Positions 1-7,384 of a stretch of DNA of 18,168 nucleotides are shown piece after piece. The notes below the pieces were generated by a model. The model searched no databases. It was not told the DNA's origin and saw nothing but the letters and a program-made list of their open reading frames with translations. How positions within the stretch are numbered: position 1 is the first letter of the stretch; each line of letters begins with the position of its first letter. Origin of the DNA: an uncultured Lachnospiraceae bacterium (GTDB taxonomy: Bacteria; Bacillota; Clostridia; Lachnospirales; Lachnospiraceae); NCBI GenBank assembly GCA_902797785.1, contig CADBUD010000033.1:1-18168 (forward strand). Direction: 5' to 3'. The position numbers and the translations under genes were made by a program.

Positions 1-179
1 AGTTTATATCTGACTTATTCTGTCGGATGCCAGTGCTGTCAACCACTCACACTTCGTGTTCGCGGGACAGTACTAGGCTCCTCTATACATACCAGTTTAT
101 ATCTAACTTACTCTATCGGATGCCAGTGCTGTCAGCCGCTCACATTTCATGTTCACGGAACAGTACTTAGAAACTCCTC
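1..179. repeat. Two tandem ~84-nt copies of a structured intergenic repeat
   Basis: Copy 1 runs from 1 to 83 and copy 2 from 94 to 179, in register at a period of 93 nt. Both begin AGTTTATATC and share GGATGCCAGTGCTGTC and GACAGTACT or ACAGTACT. Each copy can fold with an outer imperfect stem (AGTGCTGTC with GACAGTACT in copy 1, 32-40 with 66-74) and a small inner hairpin closed on a TTC loop (49-59 and 142-152). The inner stem changes from ACAC/GTGT to ACAT/ATGT, a paired substitution. Copy 1 starts at the window edge, so the array may continue outside. No coding potential is seen. Whether it acts as RNA or as a DNA repeat is not shown by the sequence. Confidence 0.75.
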
Positions 180-272
180 CCAGAATGAGGACTTCAGGCG
201 CATATACGCCGGGAGTGCTGCGAAGCAGTGGAAAATCCGAATGCCGGGAGGGAGACTGTGAATAATAACTGT
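180..272. other. Noncoding gap with short hairpins downstream of lepB
   Basis: Continues the repeat region up to the lepB stop codon. GGCG/CGCC around CATATA (197-210) and CTGC-GAA-GCAG (218-228) can form small stems, and CCGGGAG occurs twice (at about 209-215 and 244-250). No clear Rho-independent terminator with a T-run for lepB was found here, and no gene. Confidence 0.5.
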
Positions 273-851
273 TCATGAGTCTAAAAATCCCATATGGTTT
301 CTAGGGAACAGAATTAGCCATGCCTTTCCGATAATGTCTTTCTTTTTTACATTTCCTACACTGACGAACCTGCTGTCTTCACTGTTTTCGCAGTTATCGC
401 CCAGAACAAAATACTCATCCTGCTCTAGGGTCAGCTCCTCTGCCGCAATACCGGGATCTTCAATTTTTCCAATCTCCTTATTCTTTTCATACTCCATTCC
501 ATTGATATAGAGCTTTCCATCACGAATCTGGATCCGCTCGCCCGGCAATCCGACAACGCGCTTGACATAACGGTGCGTCTTTTCGTTTCCATTCGGTCGA
601 AATACAATCACATCACCACGCTTTGGTGCGAAAAAGATATATTTGACCCGATTGATCAGCACGGTATCTCCATTTTGGATTTCATCTGACATGGACTGTC
701 CGACCATTACAGTCCGTGCTCCGAAGCAGACGACACAAAGATAGGCTAGGATAATCACAAGCAGGATCTCAAAAATCCAGGAAAAAATCGTGCCAAAGCG
801 GCGTCGTACTGAGAACGGTTTTGGTCTGTCATAAAATCGCAGCTCACTCAT
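273..851 (-). CDS. lepB: Signal peptidase I
   Basis: Type I signal peptidase (S26), 192 aa, which cleaves signal peptides of Sec- and Tat-exported proteins on the outer face of the membrane. A positively charged N-terminus is followed by one membrane segment at about residues 22-44. The catalytic serine is S53 in VGQSMSDEIQNGD and the general-base lysine is K97 in YVKRVVGLPGE. GDNCENSEDSR (151-161) is conserved box E. Box B lacks the proline of the common SMxP motif; as I recall, SMSD-type boxes also occur in clostridial enzymes. The start is set by GGAG 10 nt upstream of ATG. The stop codon TGA lies in ACTCATGAAC, a short sequence that also forms the arms of the palindromic repeat at 876-915. 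It follows rplS but is separated from it by the rplS terminator and a 300-nt gap, so it probably has its own promoter, which I could not assign. Confidence 0.95.
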   Translation of the reverse strand: MSELRFYDRPKPFSVRRRFGTIFSWIFEILLVIILAYLCVVCFGARTVMVGQSMSDEIQNGDTVLINRVKYIFFAPKRGDVIVFRPNGNEKTHRYVKRVVGLPGERIQIRDGKLYINGMEYEKNKEIGKIEDPGIAAEELTLEQDEYFVLGDNCENSEDSRFVSVGNVKKKDIIGKAWLILFPRNHMGFLDS

Positions 852-1079
852 TTATTTTAAACTCCGTTATATTTTTATACTCATGAACGAAACGGCTTAC
901 CGTTTTGTTCATGAGCAGCGCCGGATTTTGGTCGCTGAAAGCGACATTTCCCTTATAAAATCCACGCGCATCATGTTTATATCCCCCGGATTTTCATGCT
1001 TTCCTCAGCATGACGCATTCACTGCGTCATAATGGTAGATATGCTTGAAAATACCTTGTGGGATGACGACTATGAATGG
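852..1079. other. Intergenic hairpin array between lepB and rplS
   Basis: No gene is visible. The gap holds a run of small stem-loops: 880-895 with 900-915 (16 bp, one mismatch or wobble, loop CTTA), GTCGCT/AGCGAC at 931-945, CATGCT/AGCATG at 995-1012, and ATGACGCA/TGCGTCAT at 1010-1030. It probably contains the lepB promoter and leader, but no convincing -35/-10 pair was found. Confidence 0.6.
876..915 (+). repeat. Palindromic repeat copy R1
   Basis: Near-perfect palindrome with arms CTCATGAACGAAACGG (880-895) and CCGTTTTGTTCATGAG (900-915). By eye it aligns without gaps to the sequence at 11925-11960 read on the minus strand (30 of 36 identical), and its first 27 nt match 10330-10356 (23 of 27). 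Confidence 0.7.
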
Positions 1080-1120
1080 TAAAAAACACATAAAAGCCTG
1101 TTGTGTATCCTACAACAGGC
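1080..1120 (-). terminator. Rho-independent terminator of rplS
   Basis: On the minus strand GCCTGTTGT and ACAACAGGC pair perfectly (1112-1120 with 1096-1104, 7-nt loop), followed by TTTTATGTGTTTTTT. It lies 31 nt past the rplS stop codon and marks the end of the ylxM-to-rplS operon. Confidence 0.9.
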
Positions 1121-1151
1121 CCTATGTCTTTTGTCAAATGCATCTGTTTGA

Positions 1152-1505
1152 TTATTTGATCAATTCTTTTACCTTTGCTCTCTTACCGATCCGTCCTCTT
1201 AAATAGAACAGTTTTGCTCTGCGGACTTTACCACGACGTACTACCTCTACTTTTTCAACAAATGGAGAATGTAACGGCCATGTCTTTTCTACTCCGACTC
1301 CACTAGAGAATTTACGAACGGTAAAGGTCTCGCGGATGCTGCTTCCCTGACGTTTCAAAACAATGCCCTCAAACACCTGGATTCTCTCGCGATTTCCCTC
1401 TTTGATCTTTGCATAGACACGTACGGTATCACCTACGCGGAACTGAGGAACTTCCTTTTTTAACTGTTCTTCTTCGATTCCTTTGATAATTTCTGTAGCA
1501 TTCAT
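1152..1505 (-). CDS. rplS: 50S ribosomal protein L19
   Basis: L19, 117 aa, a normal length. It sits at the interface of the large and small ribosomal subunits. Typical features are VPQFRVGDTVRV near the N-terminus, IQVFEGIVLKRQGSSIRET in the middle and the basic C-terminus RRGKVRRAKLFYLRGRIGK. AAAGGAGG is 7 nt upstream of the ATG. It follows trmD as in Bacillus-type operons, but has its own strong promoter at 1586-1614 and its own terminator, so its dosage need not track that of trmD. Confidence 0.98.
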   Translation of the reverse strand: MNATEIIKGIEEEQLKKEVPQFRVGDTVRVYAKIKEGNRERIQVFEGIVLKRQGSSIRETFTVRKFSSGVGVEKTWPLHSPFVEKVEVVRRGKVRRAKLFYLRGRIGKRAKVKELIK

Positions 1506-1579
1506 TTTTGTGACCTCCTTTAATTTTTGATGTTCTTAATACGTTTTGTAACAGAGGACCATCGCATTTTCTCACAACG
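1506..1579 (-). promoter_or_regulatory. rplS 5' leader (candidate L19 leader)
   Basis: About 74 nt between the predicted transcription start and the rplS ATG. The 5' part CGTTGTGA can pair imperfectly with TTACAAAACG further down. Some Firmicutes rplS genes have an autoregulatory L19 leader; whether this sequence matches that family was not tested. Confidence 0.3.
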
Positions 1580-1585
1580 GGTTTT

Positions 1586-1614
1586 ATCATATCATATTTT
1601 TATTTTGATTGCAA
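1586..1614 (-). promoter_or_regulatory. Sigma-A promoter of rplS
   Basis: Minus strand TTGCAA (1614-1609), a 17-nt AT-rich spacer, then TATGAT (1591-1586). Spacing is ideal and both boxes are near consensus. It lies in the 128-nt trmD-rplS gap, making rplS transcribable independently of the upstream operon. Confidence 0.8.
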
Positions 1615-1633
1615 GCATATTTTCATCAAAAAA

Positions 1634-2314
1634 TCAAGCCAAAAGATCAGGTCTCCACTGCATCGTGCGCTTTCTGGACTCTTCCAGCTTCCATTCCGCG
1701 ATTTTCTTATGATGCCCGGAAAGCAATACTTCCGGCACCTTTTTCTCATGCCAGATTTCCGGACGGGTATACTGAGGATGTTCTAATAAATGATCGGAAA
1801 ATGATTCCAGAACAGCTGACTCTCCATTGTGCAGCACGCCCTGCTGAAGCCGCGAGATTGTATCCATCATGACCAACGCCGGCAGCTCACCTCCCGTCAA
1901 TACATAGTCACCAATGGAAACATAGTCCGTCACGATTTCCTCCAGCACTCGTTCATCAATCCCTTCATAATGCCCACATAGAAAGATCAGATCCTCTTCT
2001 TTGGCTAGCTCCTCTGCCATAGACTGCGAAAAGGTTCTGCCCTGCGGAGTCAGATAAATCGTGCGGCACGGAGAAACGATTCTCTCTTTGACCGCCTCAT
2101 GGGCACGAAACACCGGTTCTGCTTTCATGACCATTCCCGGACCGCCGCCATAGGGATAATCATCAACGGTAAAATGTTTATTATCCGAATAATCCCGAAT
2201 ATTGACCGCTTCAATCTCCAGCAATCCCTTAGAAATTGCCCTGCCGGTGATGCTCGTTTCCATCGCGGAACAAATCATTTCCGGAAATAATGTCAACACA
2301 TGATACCGGATCAT
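1634..2314 (-). CDS. trmD: tRNA (guanine-N1)-methyltransferase
   Basis: TrmD, 226 aa, methylates G37 next to the anticodon in tRNAs with a G at position 36, using SAM, and so limits +1 frameshifting. The family signatures are the N-terminal HVLTLFPEM, DDYPYGGGPGMVMKAEP, the trefoil-knot SAM site around HYEGIDERV and SIGDYVLTGGELPA, and a C-terminal HPQYTRPEIW segment. The ATG overlaps the rimM stop in ATGA, with GGAGG just upstream inside rimM, so the pair is translationally coupled. Confidence 0.98.
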   Translation of the reverse strand: MIRYHVLTLFPEMICSAMETSITGRAISKGLLEIEAVNIRDYSDNKHFTVDDYPYGGGPGMVMKAEPVFRAHEAVKERIVSPCRTIYLTPQGRTFSQSMAEELAKEEDLIFLCGHYEGIDERVLEEIVTDYVSIGDYVLTGGELPALVMMDTISRLQQGVLHNGESAVLESFSDHLLEHPQYTRPEIWHEKKVPEVLLSGHHKKIAEWKLEESRKRTMQWRPDLLA

Positions 2315-2844
2315 TTATTTCCTCCTGTTTTTGGCTGATCTCTTAATCCCTCTAAAAGATGGATCAGCATCTGCTCTTTTTCTAAATTAATAGATAAAAT
2401 ACAGTCTTTGATGGCTGGAATCAACAGCTCATTGCCTGCTGAATCCTTTACCACATAAACATCGTTGGCTCCTGTGACCATGACATCGGTGAGTGTTCCC
2501 AACAGCTCTCCATCTTCCGTCAGTACAGAAAGACCGATCAGATCTGCGATAAAATATTCATCTTCATTTAGGGGAACGGCATCTTTACGTTCTACTAAAA
2601 GAGATGCCTTGCGCAGATGCTCTACCTCATTGATATCCTGAAACTCTTTCAGCTTTAAGATGACCATGTTTTTGAAGAAACGGGCGCTTTCCACGCTGCA
2701 TTCCTGCCGCTCTCCTTTTTGCTCCACATATACCTTCTTTAGTTTTTTGAACCGCTTGTTATCATCTGTCGTTGGATAAACCTTTACCTCCCCTTTTAAT
2801 CCGTGAGGGGAGGTAATGATTCCTATTTGCAAAAAATCTTCCAT
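2311..2844 (-). CDS. rimM: Ribosome maturation factor RimM
   Basis: RimM, 177 aa, a 30S assembly factor for the 3' (head) domain that binds S19. The N-terminal beta-barrel starts IGIITSPHGLKGEVKVYPTT, and the PRC-barrel half carries DEYFIADLIGLSV and ANDVYVV followed by LLIPAIKDCI. ACGGAGAAGACA precedes the ATG. It ends in the ATGA overlap with trmD, which is the usual pairing. Confidence 0.97.
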   Translation of the reverse strand: MEDFLQIGIITSPHGLKGEVKVYPTTDDNKRFKKLKKVYVEQKGERQECSVESARFFKNMVILKLKEFQDINEVEHLRKASLLVERKDAVPLNEDEYFIADLIGLSVLTEDGELLGTLTDVMVTGANDVYVVKDSAGNELLIPAIKDCILSINLEKEQMLIHLLEGLRDQPKTGGNK

Positions 2845-2864
2845 TGTCTTCTCCGTGAGCCCGT

Positions 2865-3104
2865 TTACTGGACAATGTCCACAATTACTTTTTTATTTTC
2901 TTTGGAAGCTGCCGCTTTGACAACGGAGCGAATCGCCTTAGCAATACGTCCCTGCTTCCCGATGACCTTTCCCATATCGGATGATGCTACGGAGAGCTCT
3001 AAAACTATGGCACGATCCGTCTCTTTTTCTGTCACATGGACTTCCTCTGGGGAATCTACCAGTGCTTTTGCGATAATCTCAACCAATTCCTTCATGGAAA
3101 CCAC
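2865..3104 (-). CDS. khpA: KH-domain RNA-binding protein KhpA
   Basis: A single KH domain, 79 aa (YlqC/KhpA). The RNA-binding GxxG loop is in MGKVIGKQGRIAKAIRSVV (GKQG at about residues 48-51). In Firmicutes, KhpA partners KhpB/Jag in sRNA binding and cell-division control; here only the family is visible. It starts 3 nt after the rpsP stop codon. Confidence 0.95.
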   Translation of the reverse strand: MVSMKELVEIIAKALVDSPEEVHVTEKETDRAIVLELSVASSDMGKVIGKQGRIAKAIRSVVKAAASKENKKVIVDIVQ

Positions 3105-3107
3105 CTC

Positions 3108-3353
3108 TTATTTTTCGATTCCAGCCTGTTTGAACAGTCTGCTGACGGTATCTGTCATCTGTGCTCCGTTAGCAAGCCATTTTTTTGCTTCCTCTTCCTG
3201 AATCTTGAACACACTCGGATCCTTTGTCGGATCATAGGTTCCGATCTCTGCGATGAATTTTCCATCTCTTGGGGATCTGGAATCTGCGACCACGATTCTA
3301 TAAAAAGGTGCCTTCTTTTGTCCCATTCTTCTTAATCTGATTTTTACTGCCAT
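3108..3353 (-). CDS. rpsP: 30S ribosomal protein S16
   Basis: S16, 81 aa, required for 30S assembly. It begins MAVKIRLRRMGQKKAPFYRI and contains VVADSRSPRDGKFIAEIGTYDP, both diagnostic. A GGAGG lies upstream of the ATG in the 74-nt gap after ffh. No promoter was seen in that gap, so it is probably read from the ylxM promoter. Confidence 0.98.
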   Translation of the reverse strand: MAVKIRLRRMGQKKAPFYRIVVADSRSPRDGKFIAEIGTYDPTKDPSVFKIQEEEAKKWLANGAQMTDTVSRLFKQAGIEK

Positions 3354-3427
3354 TTCGTTTTTCCTCCAAATTCTTTTCTTTGTTTTATTCTTGGGTCAGA
3401 AAATCTCCTTCCTGCACCCTGTCTATG

Positions 3428-4786
3428 TTAAAAAGGCAAGCGAAACCTTCCCTTTTTACCACCCATTCCTGTCATGCCGCCCATCATACCGGGCATTTTT
3501 TTCATCAGCTTTTGGGATTGCTCAAACTGCTTCACCAGCCGGTTGACCTCTGAGATATCGACACCGGCTCCTTTGGCAATCCTGCGTTTCCGGCTCGGGG
3601 TCAAAATCGATGGTCGTTCTCTCTCTTTTGGCGTCATGGATAGAATCATTGCCTCGATTCTTGCGAGCTGCTTGTCATCGATGGAGTCCTCGATCTGCTT
3701 CATCTGAGAACCGCCCATTCCCGGCAGCATGCTCAAGATACTTCCAATTCCGCCCATTTTTTTCATCTGGCGCATCGAATCCAGATAGGTATCGAATCCA
3801 ATCTCGTTTTTTCGAAGCTTCTGCTCCAGCTCCTTTGCCTGATCTTCGTCAAACTCTGCCTGAACCTTATCAATCAGGGTCAGGACATCACCCATCCCTA
3901 AAATCCTAGAAGCCATCCGATCCGGGAAAAACTGCTCTAAATCAGAGAGCTTTTCTCCCATTCCGACATAGAGAATCGGTTTTCCTGTCACTGCCCGGAT
4001 AGAAAGAGCTGCACCACCCCTCGTATCTCCATCGAGCTTTGTAACAATGACGCCATCAATTCCTATTTTTTCATCAAAGGTTGTTGCCACATTGACCGCA
4101 TCCTGACCTGTCATGGCGTCTACAACAAGAATCGATTCCGTCAGATCGACTTCGTTTTGGATCTGCTGCAGCTCCTCCATCATCCCTTCGTCTATGTGAA
4201 GACGCCCCGCTGTATCCAAGATCACAACGTTAAAATGATTTTTTTCGGCATGCTCTACCGCGGCTCTTGCAATATCCACCGGACGATGTCCGTCTCCCAT
4301 GGAGAAGACCTCTACGCCCTGCTTTTCTCCATTGATCTGAAGCTGCTGGATCGCAGCCGGACGATAGACATCGCAGGCAACCAATAGCGGCTTCTTCCCT
4401 TTCTGCTTCATCTGGCCTGCCAGCTTTGCACAGGTCGTCGTTTTTCCGGCTCCCTGAAGTCCCATCATCATCAGAATCGTAATCTCGCCACCCGGACGAT
4501 AACTAAGCTCTGTCGTCTCTGAACCCATCAGATTTGTCATTTCTTCATTTACGATTTTGATTACCATCTGTCCCGGATTCAGACCGTTCATGACATCCTG
4601 CCCAATGGCGCGCTCCTGCACATCCTTGACGAATTTCTTTACGACCTTAAAATTGACATCTGCCTCAAGCAGCGCGAGCTTGACCTCTTTGAGAGCGACC
4701 TTGACATCTTCCTCCGTCAGTTTTCCTTTTCCGCGGAGATTTTTAAAAATATTCTGCAGTTTATCGGATAAATTTTCAAATGCCAT
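3428..4786 (-). CDS. ffh: Signal recognition particle GTPase Ffh
   Basis: Ffh/SRP54, 452 aa, binds signal sequences and 4.5S/scRNA and docks with FtsY to deliver proteins to the membrane. The N domain is residues 1-95. The G domain has GLQGAGKTTT (109-118), DTAGRLHIDEG (about 191-201) and TKLDGDTRGG (about 248-257). The methionine-rich M domain begins near residue 300 and ends in MMGGMTGMGGKKG. AAGGAG upstream of the ATG overlaps the end of ylxM, whose stop codon lies 2 nt before. Confidence 0.98.
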   Translation of the reverse strand: MAFENLSDKLQNIFKNLRGKGKLTEEDVKVALKEVKLALLEADVNFKVVKKFVKDVQERAIGQDVMNGLNPGQMVIKIVNEEMTNLMGSETTELSYRPGGEITILMMMGLQGAGKTTTCAKLAGQMKQKGKKPLLVACDVYRPAAIQQLQINGEKQGVEVFSMGDGHRPVDIARAAVEHAEKNHFNVVILDTAGRLHIDEGMMEELQQIQNEVDLTESILVVDAMTGQDAVNVATTFDEKIGIDGVIVTKLDGDTRGGAALSIRAVTGKPILYVGMGEKLSDLEQFFPDRMASRILGMGDVLTLIDKVQAEFDEDQAKELEQKLRKNEIGFDTYLDSMRQMKKMGGIGSILSMLPGMGGSQMKQIEDSIDDKQLARIEAMILSMTPKERERPSILTPSRKRRIAKGAGVDISEVNRLVKQFEQSQKLMKKMPGMMGGMTGMGGKKGRFRLPF

Positions 4787-4788
4787 AA

Positions 4789-5151
4789 TTACAGCTCCTT
4801 TATAATTTCTTGGGAAATCTGTCTGATATCAGAAATCTTTTGCCTAAGATCACCGGAAGAAGGATTTTCTTCTCCTAGCAGATACTCTGAAATCCCACAG
4901 ATGCTTTCGGCTTTCTTTTGAATCATCAGAAACTTTTCTACCAGATGCAGCTTTTCCTCATAGCCAGAGAGCAGCTTATTGCAGCGCTTCACCAAATCAT
5001 GAACTCCCTGCCGGCTGATATTCTGCTCCTCCGCTATTTCACTTAAGGACAAATCGTTCAATGCAAAATCCTCGTAGATCTGCTGCTGATGCGCTGTGAG
5101 CAGATCTCCGTAAAAGTCATATAAGAGAGCCTGTCGATATCGTTCTTCCAT
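4789..5151 (-). CDS. ylxM: YlxM-family helix-turn-helix protein (UPF0122)
   Basis: 120 aa, a sigma-70 region 4-like helix-turn-helix protein. Residues 12-60 contain YGDLLTAHQQQIYEDF and LSLSEIAEEQNISRQGVHDL, followed by a helical C-terminus. YlxM is known in streptococci as an SRP accessory factor that modulates Ffh GTPase activity. It is first in the operon, with GAGAGG 8 nt upstream of ATG and a strong promoter at 5216-5244, and it is tightly coupled to ffh. Confidence 0.93.
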   Translation of the reverse strand: MEERYRQALLYDFYGDLLTAHQQQIYEDFALNDLSLSEIAEEQNISRQGVHDLVKRCNKLLSGYEEKLHLVEKFLMIQKKAESICGISEYLLGEENPSSGDLRQKISDIRQISQEIIKEL

Positions 5152-5215
5152 TTTTCTGTCCTCTCTTTGTCAGAACTCTGTCGTATGATTTGCTCTTTCA
5201 TGATGCGACCTGTTC

Positions 5216-5244
5216 ATTTTATCGGAAAAGTCCCAGGATGTCAA
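5216..5244 (-). promoter_or_regulatory. Sigma-A promoter of the ylxM-ffh-rpsP operon
   Basis: Consensus -35 TTGACA (5244-5239), a 17-nt spacer and -10 TAAAAT (5221-5216) on the minus strand. The -35 box overlaps the stop codon of the truncated gene at 5241-5492, and is one arm of the inverted repeat TGTCAAG/CTTGACA (5239-5245 and 5254-5260, 8-nt spacer), a possible operator. Confidence 0.85.
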
Positions 5245-5492
5245 GTATTTTTTCTTGACAGTGCAAAAAACGCATGGTAGAACAGATCCAGACGGGCAAT
5301 TGGCAGGATTCCCTCATACTGGGGAGGCAGAAGAATCAGTTCCTCTAACTCCTTGGAAAAGGGAAACAGCTTTCGATAGTCTGGATTTTTACGATATGTC
5401 TGGATTACTTTGTCAAAGATACGATAGCTGATATTTACGATTTTTTGAAACTCATCGATAGTTTCCTGATCAAAAACTTTGGGAATGTGCAC
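5241..5492 (-). pseudogene. Remnant of an ATP-grasp/glutathionylspermidine-synthase-like gene
   Basis: An 83-codon open frame that recalls an internal N-terminal segment of circularly permuted ATP-grasp proteins of the glutathionylspermidine synthase-like type common in Clostridia. The matching stretch is IDEFQKIVNISYRIFDKVIQ, then NPDYRKLFPFSKELEELILL and LPIARLDLFY; the family typically reads LPIARFDIF there. The frame departs from the family right after LFY and stops 12 codons later. The whole catalytic part is missing, as are roughly 50 N-terminal residues (family comparison is from memory). The only available start is GTG, with no Shine-Dalgarno, just past the ddh terminator. I infer a deletion remnant; a small real gene cannot be excluded. 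Confidence 0.5.
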
Positions 5493-5503
5493 CGTATCGG
5501 AAG

Positions 5504-5534
5504 AAAAAAAGGGGGGCTGTCATCTCCCCCTTTT
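5504..5534 (-). terminator. Rho-independent terminator of ddh
   Basis: Minus strand AAAAGGGGG pairs with CCCCCTTTT (5534-5526 with 5515-5507, 10-nt loop) and runs into TTTTTTT. It lies about 35 nt after the ddh stop codon and closes the operon that includes hisC and ddh. Confidence 0.88.
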
Positions 5535-5568
5535 GAAGAAAAGAATGTCCCCCCGTAAAATGACGTTT

Positions 5569-6555
5569 TTACAGCATCGTCTTTCTTAATTCTTCCCCGC
5601 TCAAAGGACTCAAATATGCCGGCGCAATATCAAATACCGTTTTGCATCCACAATTTCCCTCCTGATACATACGATATGCCGCACGCGCATATGCCAGCAG
5701 TACGGAACCGGTAAACTCCGGATTGGAATCCAGCTTCAACCGATACTCAATAATATGCTGATGTTCTTTCTCCAGTCCGGTCACTCCGCTCCGCAGCACA
5801 AATCCACCATGTGGAAGTCCAGCATGCTGCTCTTTTAATTCTTCCTCTGAAATAAAGGTGACTGTTGTATCATAATCAGAAAAATAATTCGGCATTTCTT
5901 TGATCTCTTTTTCTATTCTGGAACGATCCGCCCCTTCCTCTGCGACAACAAAGCATTCTCTTGTATGCTTTTCTCTTGTAGAAAGCTCCGGGTTTTCCCC
6001 ATTCCGGACTTTTTCTACTGAACTCTCTACCGGAACCGTATATTGTCTGGCATCCTTGACTCCTTCAATCCGGCGAATCGCGTCAGAATGTCCCTGACTG
6101 ACTCCCTTTCCCCAAAAGGTATAGTTCTCTCCTTCCGGAAGAACAGCCGTAGAAATCATACGAAGCAGGGAGAACATACCAGGATCCCAGCCTACAGAGA
6201 TAACGCCGATTTTCTTTCCTGCTTTAGCAGCCTGATCTACGTTTGCGTAATGCTCCGGAATCCGCGCATGTGTGTCAAAGCTGTCTACCACGTTGAACAT
6301 TTCCGCATATTTCGGAGTCTGTACCGGCAGATCGGTAGCCGAACCGCCTCCTAAGATCAGGACATCAATCTGATCCTTGAATTTTGGAAGCTCTGCATCT
6401 GAATATACCGGAACATCCTTTGATGCAATTTTGACAGACGCAGGGTCTCTTCTGGTAAAAACCGCGGTCAGCTCACAGTCCGGATTTTGTGAAATTGCTG
6501 CCTCCACACCTCTTGATAAATTTCCATATCCTAATAATCCAATTTTGATGCTCAT
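5569..6555 (-). CDS. ddh: meso-Diaminopimelate dehydrogenase
   Basis: 328 aa. This NADPH-dependent enzyme aminates tetrahydrodipicolinate to meso-diaminopimelate in one step, supplying lysine and peptidoglycan. The Rossmann motif is IGLLGYGNLSRGV at the N-terminus; GVISVGWDPGMFSLLR and WGKGVSQGHSDAIRRI are signatures of the family. I place the start at the ATG at 6555 because AGGAGG precedes it; an upstream in-frame ATG at 6618 lies inside the methyltransferase gene. The methyltransferase stop codon is 1 nt upstream (TAACATG), so translation is probably coupled. It is the last gene before the terminator. Confidence 0.96.
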   Translation of the reverse strand: MSIKIGLLGYGNLSRGVEAAISQNPDCELTAVFTRRDPASVKIASKDVPVYSDAELPKFKDQIDVLILGGGSATDLPVQTPKYAEMFNVVDSFDTHARIPEHYANVDQAAKAGKKIGVISVGWDPGMFSLLRMISTAVLPEGENYTFWGKGVSQGHSDAIRRIEGVKDARQYTVPVESSVEKVRNGENPELSTREKHTRECFVVAEEGADRSRIEKEIKEMPNYFSDYDTTVTFISEEELKEQHAGLPHGGFVLRSGVTGLEKEHQHIIEYRLKLDSNPEFTGSVLLAYARAAYRMYQEGNCGCKTVFDIAPAYLSPLSGEELRKTML

Positions 6556-6556
6556 G

Positions 6557-7339
6557 TTATTCCTCCTGTTTTTTATTTTTTTGTAAAATATCTGCTTTGT
6601 CTTTTTCTCTTGCGACAAAACAGACTCGCTGTGTCGTTTCCTTTAGCTCATCTCCCGTATCCAGATCAAAAGCCCGCTCAAATTTCAGCCCTGATTCTTT
6701 TAGAAGGGAAATGACCTGTTCCATTTCATAGCAACGCTGTAAATGGGTTTCTTCGAATTTTCGATACCATCCATTTTCGTGCTGTTTAAAAAAAGTCACA
6801 TCATATTGATTGATTCCTGTTTCTTCATCAAAATCATTTTCCCAGATAAAGCTGGCACTGGGAAGATTTTCCGCGAACACCTCTTCTCCCAGAACCTCCC
6901 GGTATTTGTAGGGGGTGTTCATATCGAACAAAAAGATTCCGCCCGGATCGAGATAATTATTTACCAGCGAGAATACGGTTTTTAACTCTTCCTCTGTCAG
7001 GATATAGTTCATGGAATCGCACACACTGATGATCGAACGTACGGTTCCATATAGCTCAAATTCCCTCATATCCTGTAAAAGATAGAGGATGTCAGTACGT
7101 TCTTCCTTTGCCCTGGCAATTTCCAGCATTTCAATAGAAGAATCGATTCCAATCAGATCAAAACCTCGTTCTGCCATCAATTTCGTCATCGTTCCCGTTC
7201 CACATCCGAGCTCTGCCACCAGCCCATCCTCGATATCATATTCTTTTAATATGGAGCAAAAGATTTCACACCACTCAGAATACGGCGTATCCTCCATAAA
7301 TAAGTCATAAAGTTCAGCAAAATCCGTATATGCTTCCAT
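6557..7339 (-). CDS. Class I SAM-dependent methyltransferase
   Basis: 260 aa from the chosen start MEAYTDFAELYD, which is preceded by AGGTGG 5 nt upstream; a GTG at 7360 would add seven residues. Motif I is VAELGCGTGTMT (41-52), then IGIDSSIEML ends strand 2, and FLFDMNTPYKYR is the later motif. The N-terminal YDLFM and the overall pattern match small-molecule methyltransferases of the YqeM type. The substrate is not readable from the sequence. It lies 45 nt after the COG2426 gene and abuts ddh. Confidence 0.88.
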   Translation of the reverse strand: MEAYTDFAELYDLFMEDTPYSEWCEIFCSILKEYDIEDGLVAELGCGTGTMTKLMAERGFDLIGIDSSIEMLEIARAKEERTDILYLLQDMREFELYGTVRSIISVCDSMNYILTEEELKTVFSLVNNYLDPGGIFLFDMNTPYKYREVLGEEVFAENLPSASFIWENDFDEETGINQYDVTFFKQHENGWYRKFEETHLQRCYEMEQVISLLKESGLKFERAFDLDTGDELKETTQRVCFVAREKDKADILQKNKKQEE

Positions 7340-7384
7340 CCCATCCACCTCTATCACCACCAGTTCCTTATCTCTGACACCTCA

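Noticed and set aside
1..179. CRISPR array
   Set aside because: Only two copies, about 84 nt each, diverged, with a 10-nt interval and no spacers of constant length; no cas genes nearby.
6556..6618. Longer N-terminus of diaminopimelate dehydrogenase
   Set aside because: The extension lies inside the methyltransferase coding region, is rich in Lys and Asn, and lacks a ribosome site, while AGGAGG sits just before the ATG at 6555.
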